The translations under genes and the position numbers were made by a program. Positions 34,853-43,679 of a stretch of DNA of 64,000 bases are shown here, piece by piece (positions within the stretch are counted from its first letter, which is position 1; each line of letters starts with the position of its first letter). The DNA lies in NCBI RefSeq assembly GCF_018678075.1, contig NZ_JAHHIR010000013.1, forward strand, positions 113,299-177,298, in the 5' to 3' direction. A model generated the notes under the pieces. That model ran no database searches, had not been told where the DNA came from, and saw nothing but the letters and a program-made list of their open reading frames with translations. Origin of the DNA: Epibacterium ulvae (GTDB taxonomy: Bacteria; Pseudomonadota; Alphaproteobacteria; Rhodobacterales; Rhodobacteraceae).

Positions 34853-35626
34853 ATGTCATTGCAACCCGTCGGTCGCCTCGTCAAAGCCGATAAGAAAGGC
34901 ATTCTTCCCCGCATCGGGCGCCCGCCGCATCTGGACTGGTCTTCTGTGCTGCAAGAAGTCACCTCAAAACTTCAACAGGAATTTGCAAACGGTGCTTTTT
35001 CGGTCGTGGTCCGGGGTTCAGTAGCTCGCGGTGCGTCGGCCGACGAAGCCGCTGACCTGGATCTTGTCATCCTAACAGATGGCAGGCCATCGGGTGGCAA
35101 AGCCCACCCTGCAAACCTGCTACGTAGCCAGACAATGCCGACGCTGTCGATTGAGGTTTCTTGTGTAGATTACAAAGCTCTGCAAACGGAAAGTAGATGG
35201 GCCTGGATGCAGTTTATGTTGGCTCACAATGGCCACACATTCTTTGGCCCTGATAGGCTTGCACGCCTACCTGAACCGCGCCTTGGCCCACACTGCTATG
35301 CGCATTTGGCGCATGCAGACAGATGGCTAAATGATTGGCCCATCTACTGGGAGGAGGACAAAGACTATACCGCGATTTGCCAGTGGCTGATGAAACGCAT
35401 CGTACGTTCTTTGTTTGAAAGCCAGATCATGCGGATCAACGCATTCAGCCGAGATATTTATCCCTGTACCCTTGTCGCAATGGAGGCCTTTCCCGGCCTA
35501 AGATCAACGATTTACCACGCGGCAGAACTTGCAATCAACCCAACTACGGATCGTCACATCATAGAGAAAGTCGTGCGAGTTCTCACCGAACTCTTGCTTT
35601 TGAAACAGGCTGAATTCACAGTTTGA
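34853..35626 (+). CDS. Nucleotidyltransferase-domain protein
   Basis: A 257-residue protein with a nucleotidyltransferase signature: VVVRGSVARGASADEAADLDLVIL gives GSVARG and then the paired aspartates of DLDLVI. The remaining part is helical without other motifs. Relatives adenylylate antibiotics or act in toxin-antitoxin pairs; no partner gene is present here. Codon use and a lower GC at the 5' flank suggest acquired DNA. ATG 34853 has AGAGGTAAGAGG upstream. Substrate is unknown. Confidence 0.75.
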   Translation: MSLQPVGRLVKADKKGILPRIGRPPHLDWSSVLQEVTSKLQQEFANGAFSVVVRGSVARGASADEAADLDLVILTDGRPSGGKAHPANLLRSQTMPTLSIEVSCVDYKALQTESRWAWMQFMLAHNGHTFFGPDRLARLPEPRLGPHCYAHLAHADRWLNDWPIYWEEDKDYTAICQWLMKRIVRSLFESQIMRINAFSRDIYPCTLVAMEAFPGLRSTIYHAAELAINPTTDRHIIEKVVRVLTELLLLKQAEFTV

Positions 35627-35713
35627 CGTGTAAACTGCGCACTAATGCGTGCACTCGCCGACCAGTTCTTGAGTGTCGAACTGCCCCCAGCCCACCGACG
35701 AGGAATGCCCTAA

Positions 35714-36130
35714 ATGATTGCCTATGTCACAGTTGGCGCCACCGATATCGCGCGCGCGAAACGGTTTTACACCGCGTTCCTGCCCGCCCTTGGTTATGGG
35801 TTGACCGAAGGGGCCGAGGGGCTCAGCTTTGTGTTGCCAGTCCCGACAGGCGAACGCCCTGTATCGCCTGATTTCTATGTAAAACCGCCCTTTGATGGCG
35901 GCCCAGCCACGGCGGGAAATGGTGCGATGGTCGCGTTTGAGGCACATAGCCAGCAACAGGTCTGCGACCTTCATGCAGCGGCGCTCGCGACTGGTGGCAC
36001 GAACGAGGGGCCGCCGGGATTTCGCCCCGATTATGGCGCGCATTTCTACGTCGGCTACTTACGCGATCCAGATAGCAACAAGATCGCGCTGTTTTCCAGC
36101 GACCCTGATGAGCCCGGGCGAGACGACTAA
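35714..36130 (+). CDS. VOC family protein
   Basis: A 138-residue glyoxalase-like protein: MIAYVTVGATDIARAKRFYTAFLPALGY begins the first module, and FYVGYLRDPDSNKIALFSS closes the second. Metal ligands are only partly evident, so catalytic activity is uncertain. It lies alone between the nucleotidyltransferase gene and a small minus-strand gene. Confidence 0.8.
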   Translation: MIAYVTVGATDIARAKRFYTAFLPALGYGLTEGAEGLSFVLPVPTGERPVSPDFYVKPPFDGGPATAGNGAMVAFEAHSQQQVCDLHAAALATGGTNEGPPGFRPDYGAHFYVGYLRDPDSNKIALFSSDPDEPGRDD

Positions 36131-36184
36131 CCCAGCGTGGCAACCATCGACCGCAAAGCCTCGCCGCGTTAACGCAAGCAGTGC

Positions 36185-36361
36185 TTACTTGCCGTCGCGG
36201 GCGGCTTTTTCTTCTTTGGTCAGCTTGCTGTTCCACACATTGTTGCTGAGCCCCATTTCAGGTTTTTGCGGCTTGGTCTTGCCAACAGTCACCTTGCCGC
36301 CCTTGTTCAGAAATTCCTGAATGAGCGCATCATCGGTGGTGTCTTTGGGAACATGTTTCAT
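36185..36361 (-). CDS. Small conserved protein of 58 residues
   Basis: An open frame on the minus strand reads MKHVPKDTTDDALIQEFL, then NKGGKVTVGKTKPQKPEMGLS and NNVWNSKLTKEEKAARDGK. It is hydrophilic and lysine-rich, with no cysteines or membrane segment. GGATAG lies just upstream of the ATG. Codon use fits the chromosome. I recall similar short Rhodobacterales proteins, but the family is unnamed and the function unknown. Confidence 0.65.
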   Translation of the reverse strand: MKHVPKDTTDDALIQEFLNKGGKVTVGKTKPQKPEMGLSNNVWNSKLTKEEKAARDGK

Positions 36362-36561
36362 CGGCTATCCTATCCGCAGTTGCGCGACCTGCCCCATTTG
36401 GGCATCCGGTCGCTCCACGCTGACAGGTTACCGAGGCAAGCACAACAGAATGTGACAATGCGCCCGCCGACCAAAACGGAAAACTGGCCTCCCACGATAT
36501 CCCATCACACGGAGGGACATCGCAAAAGGCCAGCATCTCTTCTTTCATTCAGCGCGCGCTC

Positions 36562-37752
36562 TCAGGCTGCGTTGAAGATGTCATCCTCGGAGCTATGAGC
36601 CGAATATGACGTCCCGCTAGAAGACAGCTGGAACCGAGTCACAAGCCCTGCCAGTTTCTCCGCATCGGAGTTCAACATGTGACCAACGGCCGTGGTTTCT
36701 TCGACCATGGCGGCGTTTTGCTGGGTCACACGGTCCAGCTCGGACACGCCGGTGTTGATCTCGTTCAACCCGTTCGCCTGTTCCGAAGCGCCTTCGGCAA
36801 TACCCGACATCAGACCAGAGAAATGGTTGACCTGCTCCACGATTTTCTGGATCGCGGTGCCTGCTTTGCTGACCAGGTCCACACCGGTTTCAACCTGACG
36901 GGAGCTGTCGCCGATCAATGTCTTGATCTCAGTCGCCGCATCGGTCGAGCGTTGCGCAAGGCCACGCACTTCCGAGGCACGGGCAATCTCACCAGCGCCA
37001 TTGTTGATCCCATGGGTGACATCCATCACCTGCACAATCGTCTCTTTCAAAGCGTTGACAGTGGTGTTGAAGTTCTGCCGCAAAGTCTCGTATTCAAAGG
37101 TGAATTTCGTCTCGATCTCGCAATCCAGCTTGCCCTCTACCAGATCGCCCAAATGATCGCCCAGGGTTTCAACCACCTCGTTGGCAGCTTTCTGGCTGGC
37201 GGTCGCCTTGGCTTCGGCTGCGGCGGCTGCTTTGGCTTGTGCCTCTGCTTCGGCCTGTTTGGTTGCCAATTCGGCATCTGCGGCGCGGCGTTGCATCTGG
37301 CTGACCAACAGACAGCCGGTCTCCAGCACCACAATACCTGCGTGCAACACGGTGCGGGCCAGATTGTCCATCACGGCGCCGCCCGGGTAGACCAGTTCTG
37401 GAAGAAAAACGCTTAACGACAGGTGATGGGTCACCACCAGAACACAGGCATAAATCAGCGCCGCCATACTGCCTACTGTGGGGACAATCTCTAAAGCCAC
37501 AAAGAACAGCATTTGCGCGTCAATCTGCCAGGCGTGGCCGCCCGGCGCAGAGGTGAACAAAATACAATGCCCCACAAAGCAGAAGCTGAGCACAAATTCT
37601 CGCTTGGCTATGCTGACACTGTTCGACAAAAACGCCGCAAACCCTAACGCGAGACTGAGCGCGCCAAACAGACACAAATTTTCCAGGCCACTCAGAAAAT
37701 GTGCGGCCAAGGCAGGGTTCGGCATCAAAATCCAACTTGCGATCTTTAGCAC
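36562..37752 (-). CDS. Methyl-accepting chemotaxis protein lacking the signalling tip
   Basis: A 396-residue protein with about four N-terminal hydrophobic segments, an Ala-rich coiled coil, a HAMP-like region (LVEGKLDCEIETKF) and part of an MCP domain. Receptors normally carry a tip with FQTNLLALN and EAARAG after the IARAS stretch. Here IARAS (residue 260) runs straight into EVRGLAQRST, so about 75-80 residues are missing in frame, and the tip that binds CheA/CheW is absent. The rest continues normally to VEETTA. It starts at GTG 37752, overlapping the upstream small gene. It is probably inactive in signalling. Confidence 0.8.
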   Translation of the reverse strand: MLKIASWILMPNPALAAHFLSGLENLCLFGALSLALGFAAFLSNSVSIAKREFVLSFCFVGHCILFTSAPGGHAWQIDAQMLFFVALEIVPTVGSMAALIYACVLVVTHHLSLSVFLPELVYPGGAVMDNLARTVLHAGIVVLETGCLLVSQMQRRAADAELATKQAEAEAQAKAAAAAEAKATASQKAANEVVETLGDHLGDLVEGKLDCEIETKFTFEYETLRQNFNTTVNALKETIVQVMDVTHGINNGAGEIARASEVRGLAQRSTDAATEIKTLIGDSSRQVETGVDLVSKAGTAIQKIVEQVNHFSGLMSGIAEGASEQANGLNEINTGVSELDRVTQQNAAMVEETTAVGHMLNSDAEKLAGLVTRFQLSSSGTSYSAHSSEDDIFNAA

Positions 37753-38090
37753 AAGGCCTTCTTTGGCATTGCTTTGGGGTGCGGAAGCAGACTCCTCCGT
37801 TCCTTGTACGCGCTTAGTTCTAACACTTTCTCTCCGTTGACCACGACCAAAGCTCCATTGTCAAAAAGTCGTTCAATAACTTCGCTGCTTTCCAATTTCA
37901 CAAACGCGCTAAGAGGCGGCTTTACCGAGGACACCTCTGGCGCATTCGTCAGCTCCGCAATTTCATGTGCAGCCCTCAGATTTGATTTTGACAAAACCAA
38001 GGCAACTTCTCCTACGGCTGGCTTTTCCTGCATGACAAGCGAAAGCGCCATGAAAATCGCTGCAATAATCATGAAAATCGGCCTGTGCAT
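37746..38090 (-). CDS. Small signal-peptide-bearing hypothetical protein
   Basis: A 114-residue protein with an N-terminal hydrophobic segment (FMIIAAIFMALSLVM) that is a signal peptide or anchor. The rest has no recognised motif. Its last codons overlap the start of the chemoreceptor gene by seven bases, so it may be a periplasmic partner of that receptor (inference). The low GC and codon use resemble the surrounding accessory DNA. Confidence 0.55.
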   Translation of the reverse strand: MHRPIFMIIAAIFMALSLVMQEKPAVGEVALVLSKSNLRAAHEIAELTNAPEVSSVKPPLSAFVKLESSEVIERLFDNGALVVVNGEKVLELSAYKERRSLLPHPKAMPKKALC

Positions 38091-38289
38091 TGCACCCTCT
38101 TGACAGCTTCGTTAGAGTAAAGATGCCTCAATAAAGGCGTTCAGTTTAAGAATTTCGAATACCTCACGTTCGCCCATTACGTGCAACTTTATAGAGTCTC
38201 AATCAAATCTCGGCACATCTTCGCGCGTACGCCAAACCGAAACCGACCCGCAACTTGCAACCGGGCCCTCCCCCCGCTACCTGTAGAAT

Positions 38290-38946
38290 ATGCGGATAAA
38301 ACCCCTTCTTGCTCCCTTGGCTCTAGCAGCCGCGATTGCGCCCGCGATGACAGCGGCGCATCCCCATATCTTTGTTGACTTGTCGCTCTCGCTCAGAATC
38401 GACGATCAGGGACAGCTTTTGGGGGTCGAGGTGACATGGGCATATGATGACTTTTACTCACTGCTCATTTTTGAGGACCGCGCCCTGGACAATGACTTCG
38501 ACGGGGAGCTGAACGCGCCAGAGTTGCAACAGCTTCAGGGCTTTGATCTGAACTGGAGCGACGGGTTTGAAGGCGACACCTATGTCACACGGTCCGAGAC
38601 CCCGCTTGCGCTTGCCGCGCCGCAACCTCTTAGCACCGAAGTCCGCGCAGGCCGGATCACTACGACCCATTTCCGCCCGCTGGCCGAGCCGCAGGATGTC
38701 GATGGGTTGACCATCCAGATTTACGATCCGACCTATTACACTGCCTATGATCTGGAAATGCGCGTGCAGCTGCCCACCGCGACCAATTGCGTCGCCAGCG
38801 TGCAGGAAGCCAACCTCGACCAGGCCTATACGCTGGTTGAGGAAAGCCTTTATTCGCTATCGACCGCTGAGGCGGAGGATGCCTTCCCCGAAATCGGTCA
38901 ATCCTTTGCAGATACAGTCAGGATCTCCTGTGCCCACGGATCATAG
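38290..38946 (+). CDS. DUF1007 family periplasmic protein
   Basis: A 218-residue secreted protein: a signal peptide ends at AAAHPH, and HPHIFVDLSLSL is the DUF1007 histidine-rich start. The EDRALDNDFDGEL segment resembles a calcium-type loop. DUF1007 proteins commonly sit beside NicO transporters and are thought to deliver metal, but direct proof is lacking. It precedes the NicO gene, with which it overlaps by 17 bases if that gene starts at GTG 38930. Confidence 0.85.
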   Translation: MRIKPLLAPLALAAAIAPAMTAAHPHIFVDLSLSLRIDDQGQLLGVEVTWAYDDFYSLLIFEDRALDNDFDGELNAPELQQLQGFDLNWSDGFEGDTYVTRSETPLALAAPQPLSTEVRAGRITTTHFRPLAEPQDVDGLTIQIYDPTYYTAYDLEMRVQLPTATNCVASVQEANLDQAYTLVEESLYSLSTAEAEDAFPEIGQSFADTVRISCAHGS

Positions 38947-40024
38947 CTCTTCCAGCAGTTTTCAAATGCCAACCCGGTCAGTCTGGCTAGGGATCGGCGC
39001 ACTTGTGTGTCTGGCGGCTGCGATCTGGTTATGGGGGGGTGGCGGCGCCAATCGGTTGGCCGCTTGGGCGGCGAATGAACAGCATCAGGTGCAAAACGCC
39101 CTCGCCCAGGCGCTGCGCGCGCTCAAGACCAACCAACCTGGCGCGCTTTTGTCCCTGCTCAGCCTGTGTTTCGCCTATGGTTTCTTTCACGCGGCCGGCC
39201 CCGGACATGGCAAGCTGGTGATCGGCGGCTATGGTTTGGGTCAGAAAGTAGCGATGAAACGGCTGATCGGCCTAGCCATCGGCTCTTCCCTGGCGCAGGC
39301 CGGCACTGCGATCCTGTTGGTCGTGGGCGGGCTGTCGCTATTGGACTGGGGCCGCGTGGAGCTGACGGGCCTGACCGAAGAGGTTCTGGCACCGCTGTCT
39401 TATGGTTTGATCGCGCTGCTGGGCCTATGGCTGGCGCTGCGGGGCGGACGCAAACTGTGGCCGCACATCCGGCATCAGGCACTGCATGGAACTCTGCAAG
39501 GTCATGGGCACAATCCCTCCAAGGATGGCACACAGCACAACAGTTTGGGACGCAGGCTCAGACACAGCCTGAACCCACACGGTGTGGATGATCACACGCA
39601 CGCCCACTCGCATATTCACCCCACACACCATCACGACGCGGACCTTCACGACGCCAGTGTTTGCCCAGATTGCGGCCATCGACACGGTCCAACATTAGAC
39701 GAGGTCGCAAACACCAAAACCCTTCGTGATGCGCTGGCCATTATGGCTAGCGTCGCTGCGCGTCCCTGTACCGGAGCCGTGTTTCTGCTGTTGCTGACAT
39801 GGCGGCTGGATCTGATGACGGCGGGTGTTCTGGGCACTCTGGCCATGGGGCTGGGCACCGCCAGCATTACCATCGCAGTTGCCGTCGCCTCGGTCACCTT
39901 TCGGACTGGCACCCTGTCGCGCTTGTCCGGACCTCGCGCCCGAACAAGCGCGGCAACAATGGAACTGGTCGGCGGTCTGATCATCCTGCTGGTTGCCAGC
40001 CAAATCGTTTTGCGTCTGATCTGA
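38930..40024 (+). CDS. NicO/RcnA-type nickel-cobalt transporter
   Basis: A 364-residue inner-membrane protein with the conserved FHAAGPGHGKLVIGGY motif and a further MELVGGLIILLVASQI helix. Between helices lies a very histidine-rich loop (around HTHAHSHIHPTHHHD with CPDCGHRHG), a probable metal sensor or chelator. RcnA-like proteins export or import Ni/Co; the neighbouring DUF1007 gene suggests metal delivery. GTG 38930 has AGGA six bases before it; ATG 38966 lacks a ribosome-binding site but gives a more usual N-terminus. Confidence 0.83.
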   Translation: MPTDHSSSSSFQMPTRSVWLGIGALVCLAAAIWLWGGGGANRLAAWAANEQHQVQNALAQALRALKTNQPGALLSLLSLCFAYGFFHAAGPGHGKLVIGGYGLGQKVAMKRLIGLAIGSSLAQAGTAILLVVGGLSLLDWGRVELTGLTEEVLAPLSYGLIALLGLWLALRGGRKLWPHIRHQALHGTLQGHGHNPSKDGTQHNSLGRRLRHSLNPHGVDDHTHAHSHIHPTHHHDADLHDASVCPDCGHRHGPTLDEVANTKTLRDALAIMASVAARPCTGAVFLLLLTWRLDLMTAGVLGTLAMGLGTASITIAVAVASVTFRTGTLSRLSGPRARTSAATMELVGGLIILLVASQIVLRLI

Positions 40025-40182
40025 TCCGTCAGTCTCAGCTCCACACAGAGCATGTCGCAAACTGACATGAGTTGGCCGCAAACGACGCCTTTGATCGGTG
40101 CCAAAGAGCACAGCTCTCTGTGTGCGGCCTTGCGGGCAAAAAATTCCCTTGAAGCCCAAAATTTCCGCATCTAAGCAAAAGC

Positions 40183-41562
40183 ATGACAAACGCGGCAACA
40201 CCCTCCCCCACAGTTATGACGCCAACAGGCCATGCGCGCGCGATTGCGATCCTGGGCCTGCCTTTGATCGGCGGCCATGTGGCACAATTCACCATCAGCC
40301 TGACCGATGCCGCCATGCTTGGCTGGTACAGCGCTTCGGCACTGGCAGCGGTGACATTGGCGGCGTCGTACTTCCACGCGATCTTCCTGTTTGGCGCGGG
40401 CTTTGCCTTTGCAGTGCTGCCACTGGTCGCCAAAGCCGCAGGTGCCGGGGACAACCGCTTGGCGCGGCGCGCCAATCGCATGGGCATGTGGCTGTCGATC
40501 CTCTATGGTGCCATAGCTTTGCCGGCCTTTGTCTGGTCGGAACCGATCCTGCTCAGCCTCGGCCAAGATCCACAAGTCGCCATGGACGCGGCTGAATACC
40601 TGACGGTGATGGGCTGGGGCATTATTCCGGGCCTGTCCATCATGGTGCTGAAATCGACCTTTGCGGCGCAGGAACACACCAAGATCATCCTGATCACCCA
40701 GATCGCCACCGCGGTGGTGAATGCGGCGGTGAACTATGTGCTGATCTTTGGCAACTTCGGCGCACCGGAATTGGGTCTGATGGGGGCTGCTCTTGCCTCG
40801 CTGGTGACTGTCAGCATCAGCACCATCATTTTGTTGATCTGCAGCCAGCGCATTCTGCCCGAACAAGAGTTGTTTCGCAATTTCCACCAGCCCGACTGGG
40901 AAATGTTCACCCGCCTGCTGCGCCTGGGCGTGCCGGTCGGCCTGACCACCCTGGCCGAAGTCTCGCTGTTTACCGCCTCGGCCCTGATGGTTGGCTGGAT
41001 TAGCCCGCTGGCCCTGGCCGCACATGGGATCGCCGCCAACCTGTCGGGCATCACATTCATGGTGCACATAGGGCTGTCCAATGTGGCCACCATCCGGGTT
41101 GGCAATGCGATCGGACGCAAAGACATGTTCCACCTGATGCGCGGCGCACGCGTTTTGATGGCCATATCTCTGGGTGCTTCTGCAACGACTGTCCTGGTAT
41201 TTCTGCTGTTTCCCGAAACCTTGATCGGGTTGTTCATCAGTCCTGACGACCCCGACCGCCCCATGATCCTGGCGACAGGCGTCAGCTTTGTAATCGTCGC
41301 CGCATTCTTCCAATTGGTTGATGGGCTGCAGTCGCTTGAACTGGGCCTTCTGCGCGGTATGCAGGACGCCACGGTACCCATGGGCGTCGCCGCTTGCGGC
41401 TATTGGCTCATCGGCCTGCCCGCAGGCTATGTGTTGGCCTTCCCGCTGGGGTTTGGCGGAGTTGGCGTCTGGTACGGTATGTTGATCGGCCTGAGCGCGG
41501 TCGCAGGCGCCCTCCTGTGGCGGTTCCGTCGCCTGACCGCAGAGCCACACGCGCTCTTTTGA
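40183..41562 (+). CDS. MATE family efflux transporter
   Basis: A 459-residue inner-membrane antiporter with about twelve hydrophobic helices in two repeats. Recognisable parts include AILGLPLIGGHVAQFTI, the ALAAVTLAASY helix and GVPVGLTTLAEVSLFTA in the second half. MATE proteins extrude cationic drugs using Na+ or H+. The specific substrate is unknown. An alternative start lies at ATG 40216. Confidence 0.9.
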   Translation: MTNAATPSPTVMTPTGHARAIAILGLPLIGGHVAQFTISLTDAAMLGWYSASALAAVTLAASYFHAIFLFGAGFAFAVLPLVAKAAGAGDNRLARRANRMGMWLSILYGAIALPAFVWSEPILLSLGQDPQVAMDAAEYLTVMGWGIIPGLSIMVLKSTFAAQEHTKIILITQIATAVVNAAVNYVLIFGNFGAPELGLMGAALASLVTVSISTIILLICSQRILPEQELFRNFHQPDWEMFTRLLRLGVPVGLTTLAEVSLFTASALMVGWISPLALAAHGIAANLSGITFMVHIGLSNVATIRVGNAIGRKDMFHLMRGARVLMAISLGASATTVLVFLLFPETLIGLFISPDDPDRPMILATGVSFVIVAAFFQLVDGLQSLELGLLRGMQDATVPMGVAACGYWLIGLPAGYVLAFPLGFGGVGVWYGMLIGLSAVAGALLWRFRRLTAEPHALF

Positions 41563-41720
41563 GGCCTGCCTAAACACAGGGATCGCGCGCCCGGCAAAAC
41601 ACCGCATGCACGCCCTCTTATCCACAGCCCCTAGCGTCCCCCTTTCGCTAGCCCACAACTGCTGCCATAATGGTAGCCAACAAACATCAAATCACATCCA
41701 TTTGAGAGCAGCCCCAACAC

Positions 41721-43679
41721 ATGGCAGACGATCTTCTTTCTACGCCCCAAGCCGAAGTCTATGATGCATCCTCCATCGAAGTCCTCGAGGGATTGGAACC
41801 GGTGCGCCAACGACCTGGCATGTATATCGGTGGTACGGACGAACGCGCGCTGCACCATATGGTGGCTGAAATCCTCGACAACTCGATGGACGAGGCTGTG
41901 GCTGGCCACGCCAACCGGATCGAGGTCGAGCTGCACGCCGACTACTCCATCACCGTACGCGACAATGGCCGCGGCATCCCGATTGACCCCCACCCCAAGT
42001 TTCCGGACAAATCCGCGCTTGAGGTGATCCTGTGTACCCTGCACGCCGGTGGTAAATTCTCGGGCAAGGCCTATCAGACCTCCGGTGGTCTGCACGGCGT
42101 TGGCTCCTCGGTTGTGAACGCGCTCTCGGACATCATGGTGGTGCAAGTCGCCAAGAACAAAGAGCTATATGAACAGAAATTCTCACGCGGCCTGCCCTTG
42201 GGCGGCGTGGAAAAGATCGGCGCAGCCCCCAACCGGCGCGGCACGTCTGTAAACTTCCACGCGGATGAGATGATCTTTGGCTCCCACCGGTTCAAGCCCA
42301 AACGCCTGTTCACACTGGTCCGCTCCAAGGCCTATCTGTTCTCGGGCGTTGAGATCCGCTGGAAATCCGCCATCGACGACGGCGAGACCCCAACCGAGGC
42401 CACATTCCACTTCCCCGGCGGCCTGCGCGATTATTTGTCCGAAGTTCTGGGCAAAACCACCACCTATTCCGAGGCCCCCTTTGGCGGCAAAGTCGAGTTT
42501 GGCGACAAGTTTGGCGAACCTGGCTATGTGGAATGGGCGATCAACTGGACACCCGCGCGTGACGGCTTCACCCAGTCTTATTGTAACACCGTCCCCACCC
42601 CCGAAGGCGGTACCCATGTCGCTGGCTTCTGGGCCGCCATCCTCAAGGGGATCAAGGCCTACGGCGAGCTGGTCAGCAACAAAAAAGCCGCCCAGATCAC
42701 CCGCGATGACCTGATGGTGGGCGGCTGCGCGCTGGTCTCCTGCTTCATCGCGGATCCTGCATTTGTCGGCCAGACCAAGGACCGCCTGTCGACAGAAACC
42801 GCCGCCAAAATGGTGGAACAATCGGTGCGCGATCACTTTGACAACTGGCTGGCCGCCGACACCAAATCCGCCGGTGCCATCCTTGATTTCCTGATCCTGC
42901 GCGCCGAAGAACGTCTGCGCCGCAAACAAGAAAAAGAGACCCAGCGCAAATCAGCCACCAAGAAACTGCGCCTGCCGGGTAAGCTGACCGACTGTACCGC
43001 CAAAAACCGCGCGGGCACCGAACTGTTCATCGTGGAGGGCGACTCGGCTGGCGGCTCCGGCAAAGGCGCGCGCAACCGCGAGAACCAGGCGCTTTTGCCG
43101 CTCAAGGGTAAGATCCTGAACGTGCTCGGCGCGGCCTCCTCAAAACTTGGCTCCAACGCGGAAATTCGCGATCTATGTGAGGCGCTTGGCGTCGGGCTTG
43201 GCACTAAATTCAACCTCGATGACCTGCGCTATGACAAGATCATTATCATGACCGATGCGGACGTCGACGGCGCCCATATCGCATCGCTCCTGATGACCTT
43301 CTTCTTCACCCAGATGCGCCCGCTGATCGACACCGGCCACCTGTACCTCGCCTGCCCGCCCCTGTTCCGCCTGACCCAAGGCGCCAAACGCGTCTATTGT
43401 CTGGACGAGGCAGAACGTGATGCGTGGATGGAAAAAGGTCTAGGCGGCAAAGGCAAAATCGACGTCTCCCGCTTTAAGGGCTTGGGTGAAATGGACGCCA
43501 AAGACCTGAAAGAGACCACAATGGACCCCAAAACCCGGAAATTGATCCGGGTCACCATAGACGAGGATGAACCGGGTGAGACCGGCGACCTTGTCGAACG
43601 TCTGATGGGCAAAAAACCCGAGCTGCGCTTCCAATACATTCAGGAGAACGCGAAGTTCGTGGAGGAGTTGGATGTTTGA
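41721..43679 (+). CDS. parE: DNA topoisomerase IV subunit B
   Basis: A 652-residue ATPase subunit of topoisomerase IV, which unlinks replicated chromosomes. GHKL ATP-binding parts are ILDNSMDEA, DNGRGIPID and GGLHGVGSSVVNALS; the Toprim domain shows EGDSAGGSGKGARNR and DADVDGAHI. The shorter length and these segments fit ParE rather than GyrB. The last 40 bases overlap the tail of the convergent SIR2-like gene. Confidence 0.95.
   Translation: MADDLLSTPQAEVYDASSIEVLEGLEPVRQRPGMYIGGTDERALHHMVAEILDNSMDEAVAGHANRIEVELHADYSITVRDNGRGIPIDPHPKFPDKSALEVILCTLHAGGKFSGKAYQTSGGLHGVGSSVVNALSDIMVVQVAKNKELYEQKFSRGLPLGGVEKIGAAPNRRGTSVNFHADEMIFGSHRFKPKRLFTLVRSKAYLFSGVEIRWKSAIDDGETPTEATFHFPGGLRDYLSEVLGKTTTYSEAPFGGKVEFGDKFGEPGYVEWAINWTPARDGFTQSYCNTVPTPEGGTHVAGFWAAILKGIKAYGELVSNKKAAQITRDDLMVGGCALVSCFIADPAFVGQTKDRLSTETAAKMVEQSVRDHFDNWLAADTKSAGAILDFLILRAEERLRRKQEKETQRKSATKKLRLPGKLTDCTAKNRAGTELFIVEGDSAGGSGKGARNRENQALLPLKGKILNVLGAASSKLGSNAEIRDLCEALGVGLGTKFNLDDLRYDKIIIMTDADVDGAHIASLLMTFFFTQMRPLIDTGHLYLACPPLFRLTQGAKRVYCLDEAERDAWMEKGLGGKGKIDVSRFKGLGEMDAKDLKETTMDPKTRKLIRVTIDEDEPGETGDLVERLMGKKPELRFQYIQENAKFVEELDV

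Noticed and set aside
40171..41658. A 495-codon minus-strand frame opposite the MATE gene
   Set aside because: It is rich in Gln, His and Gly with no domain pattern and mirrors a clear membrane transporter gene.
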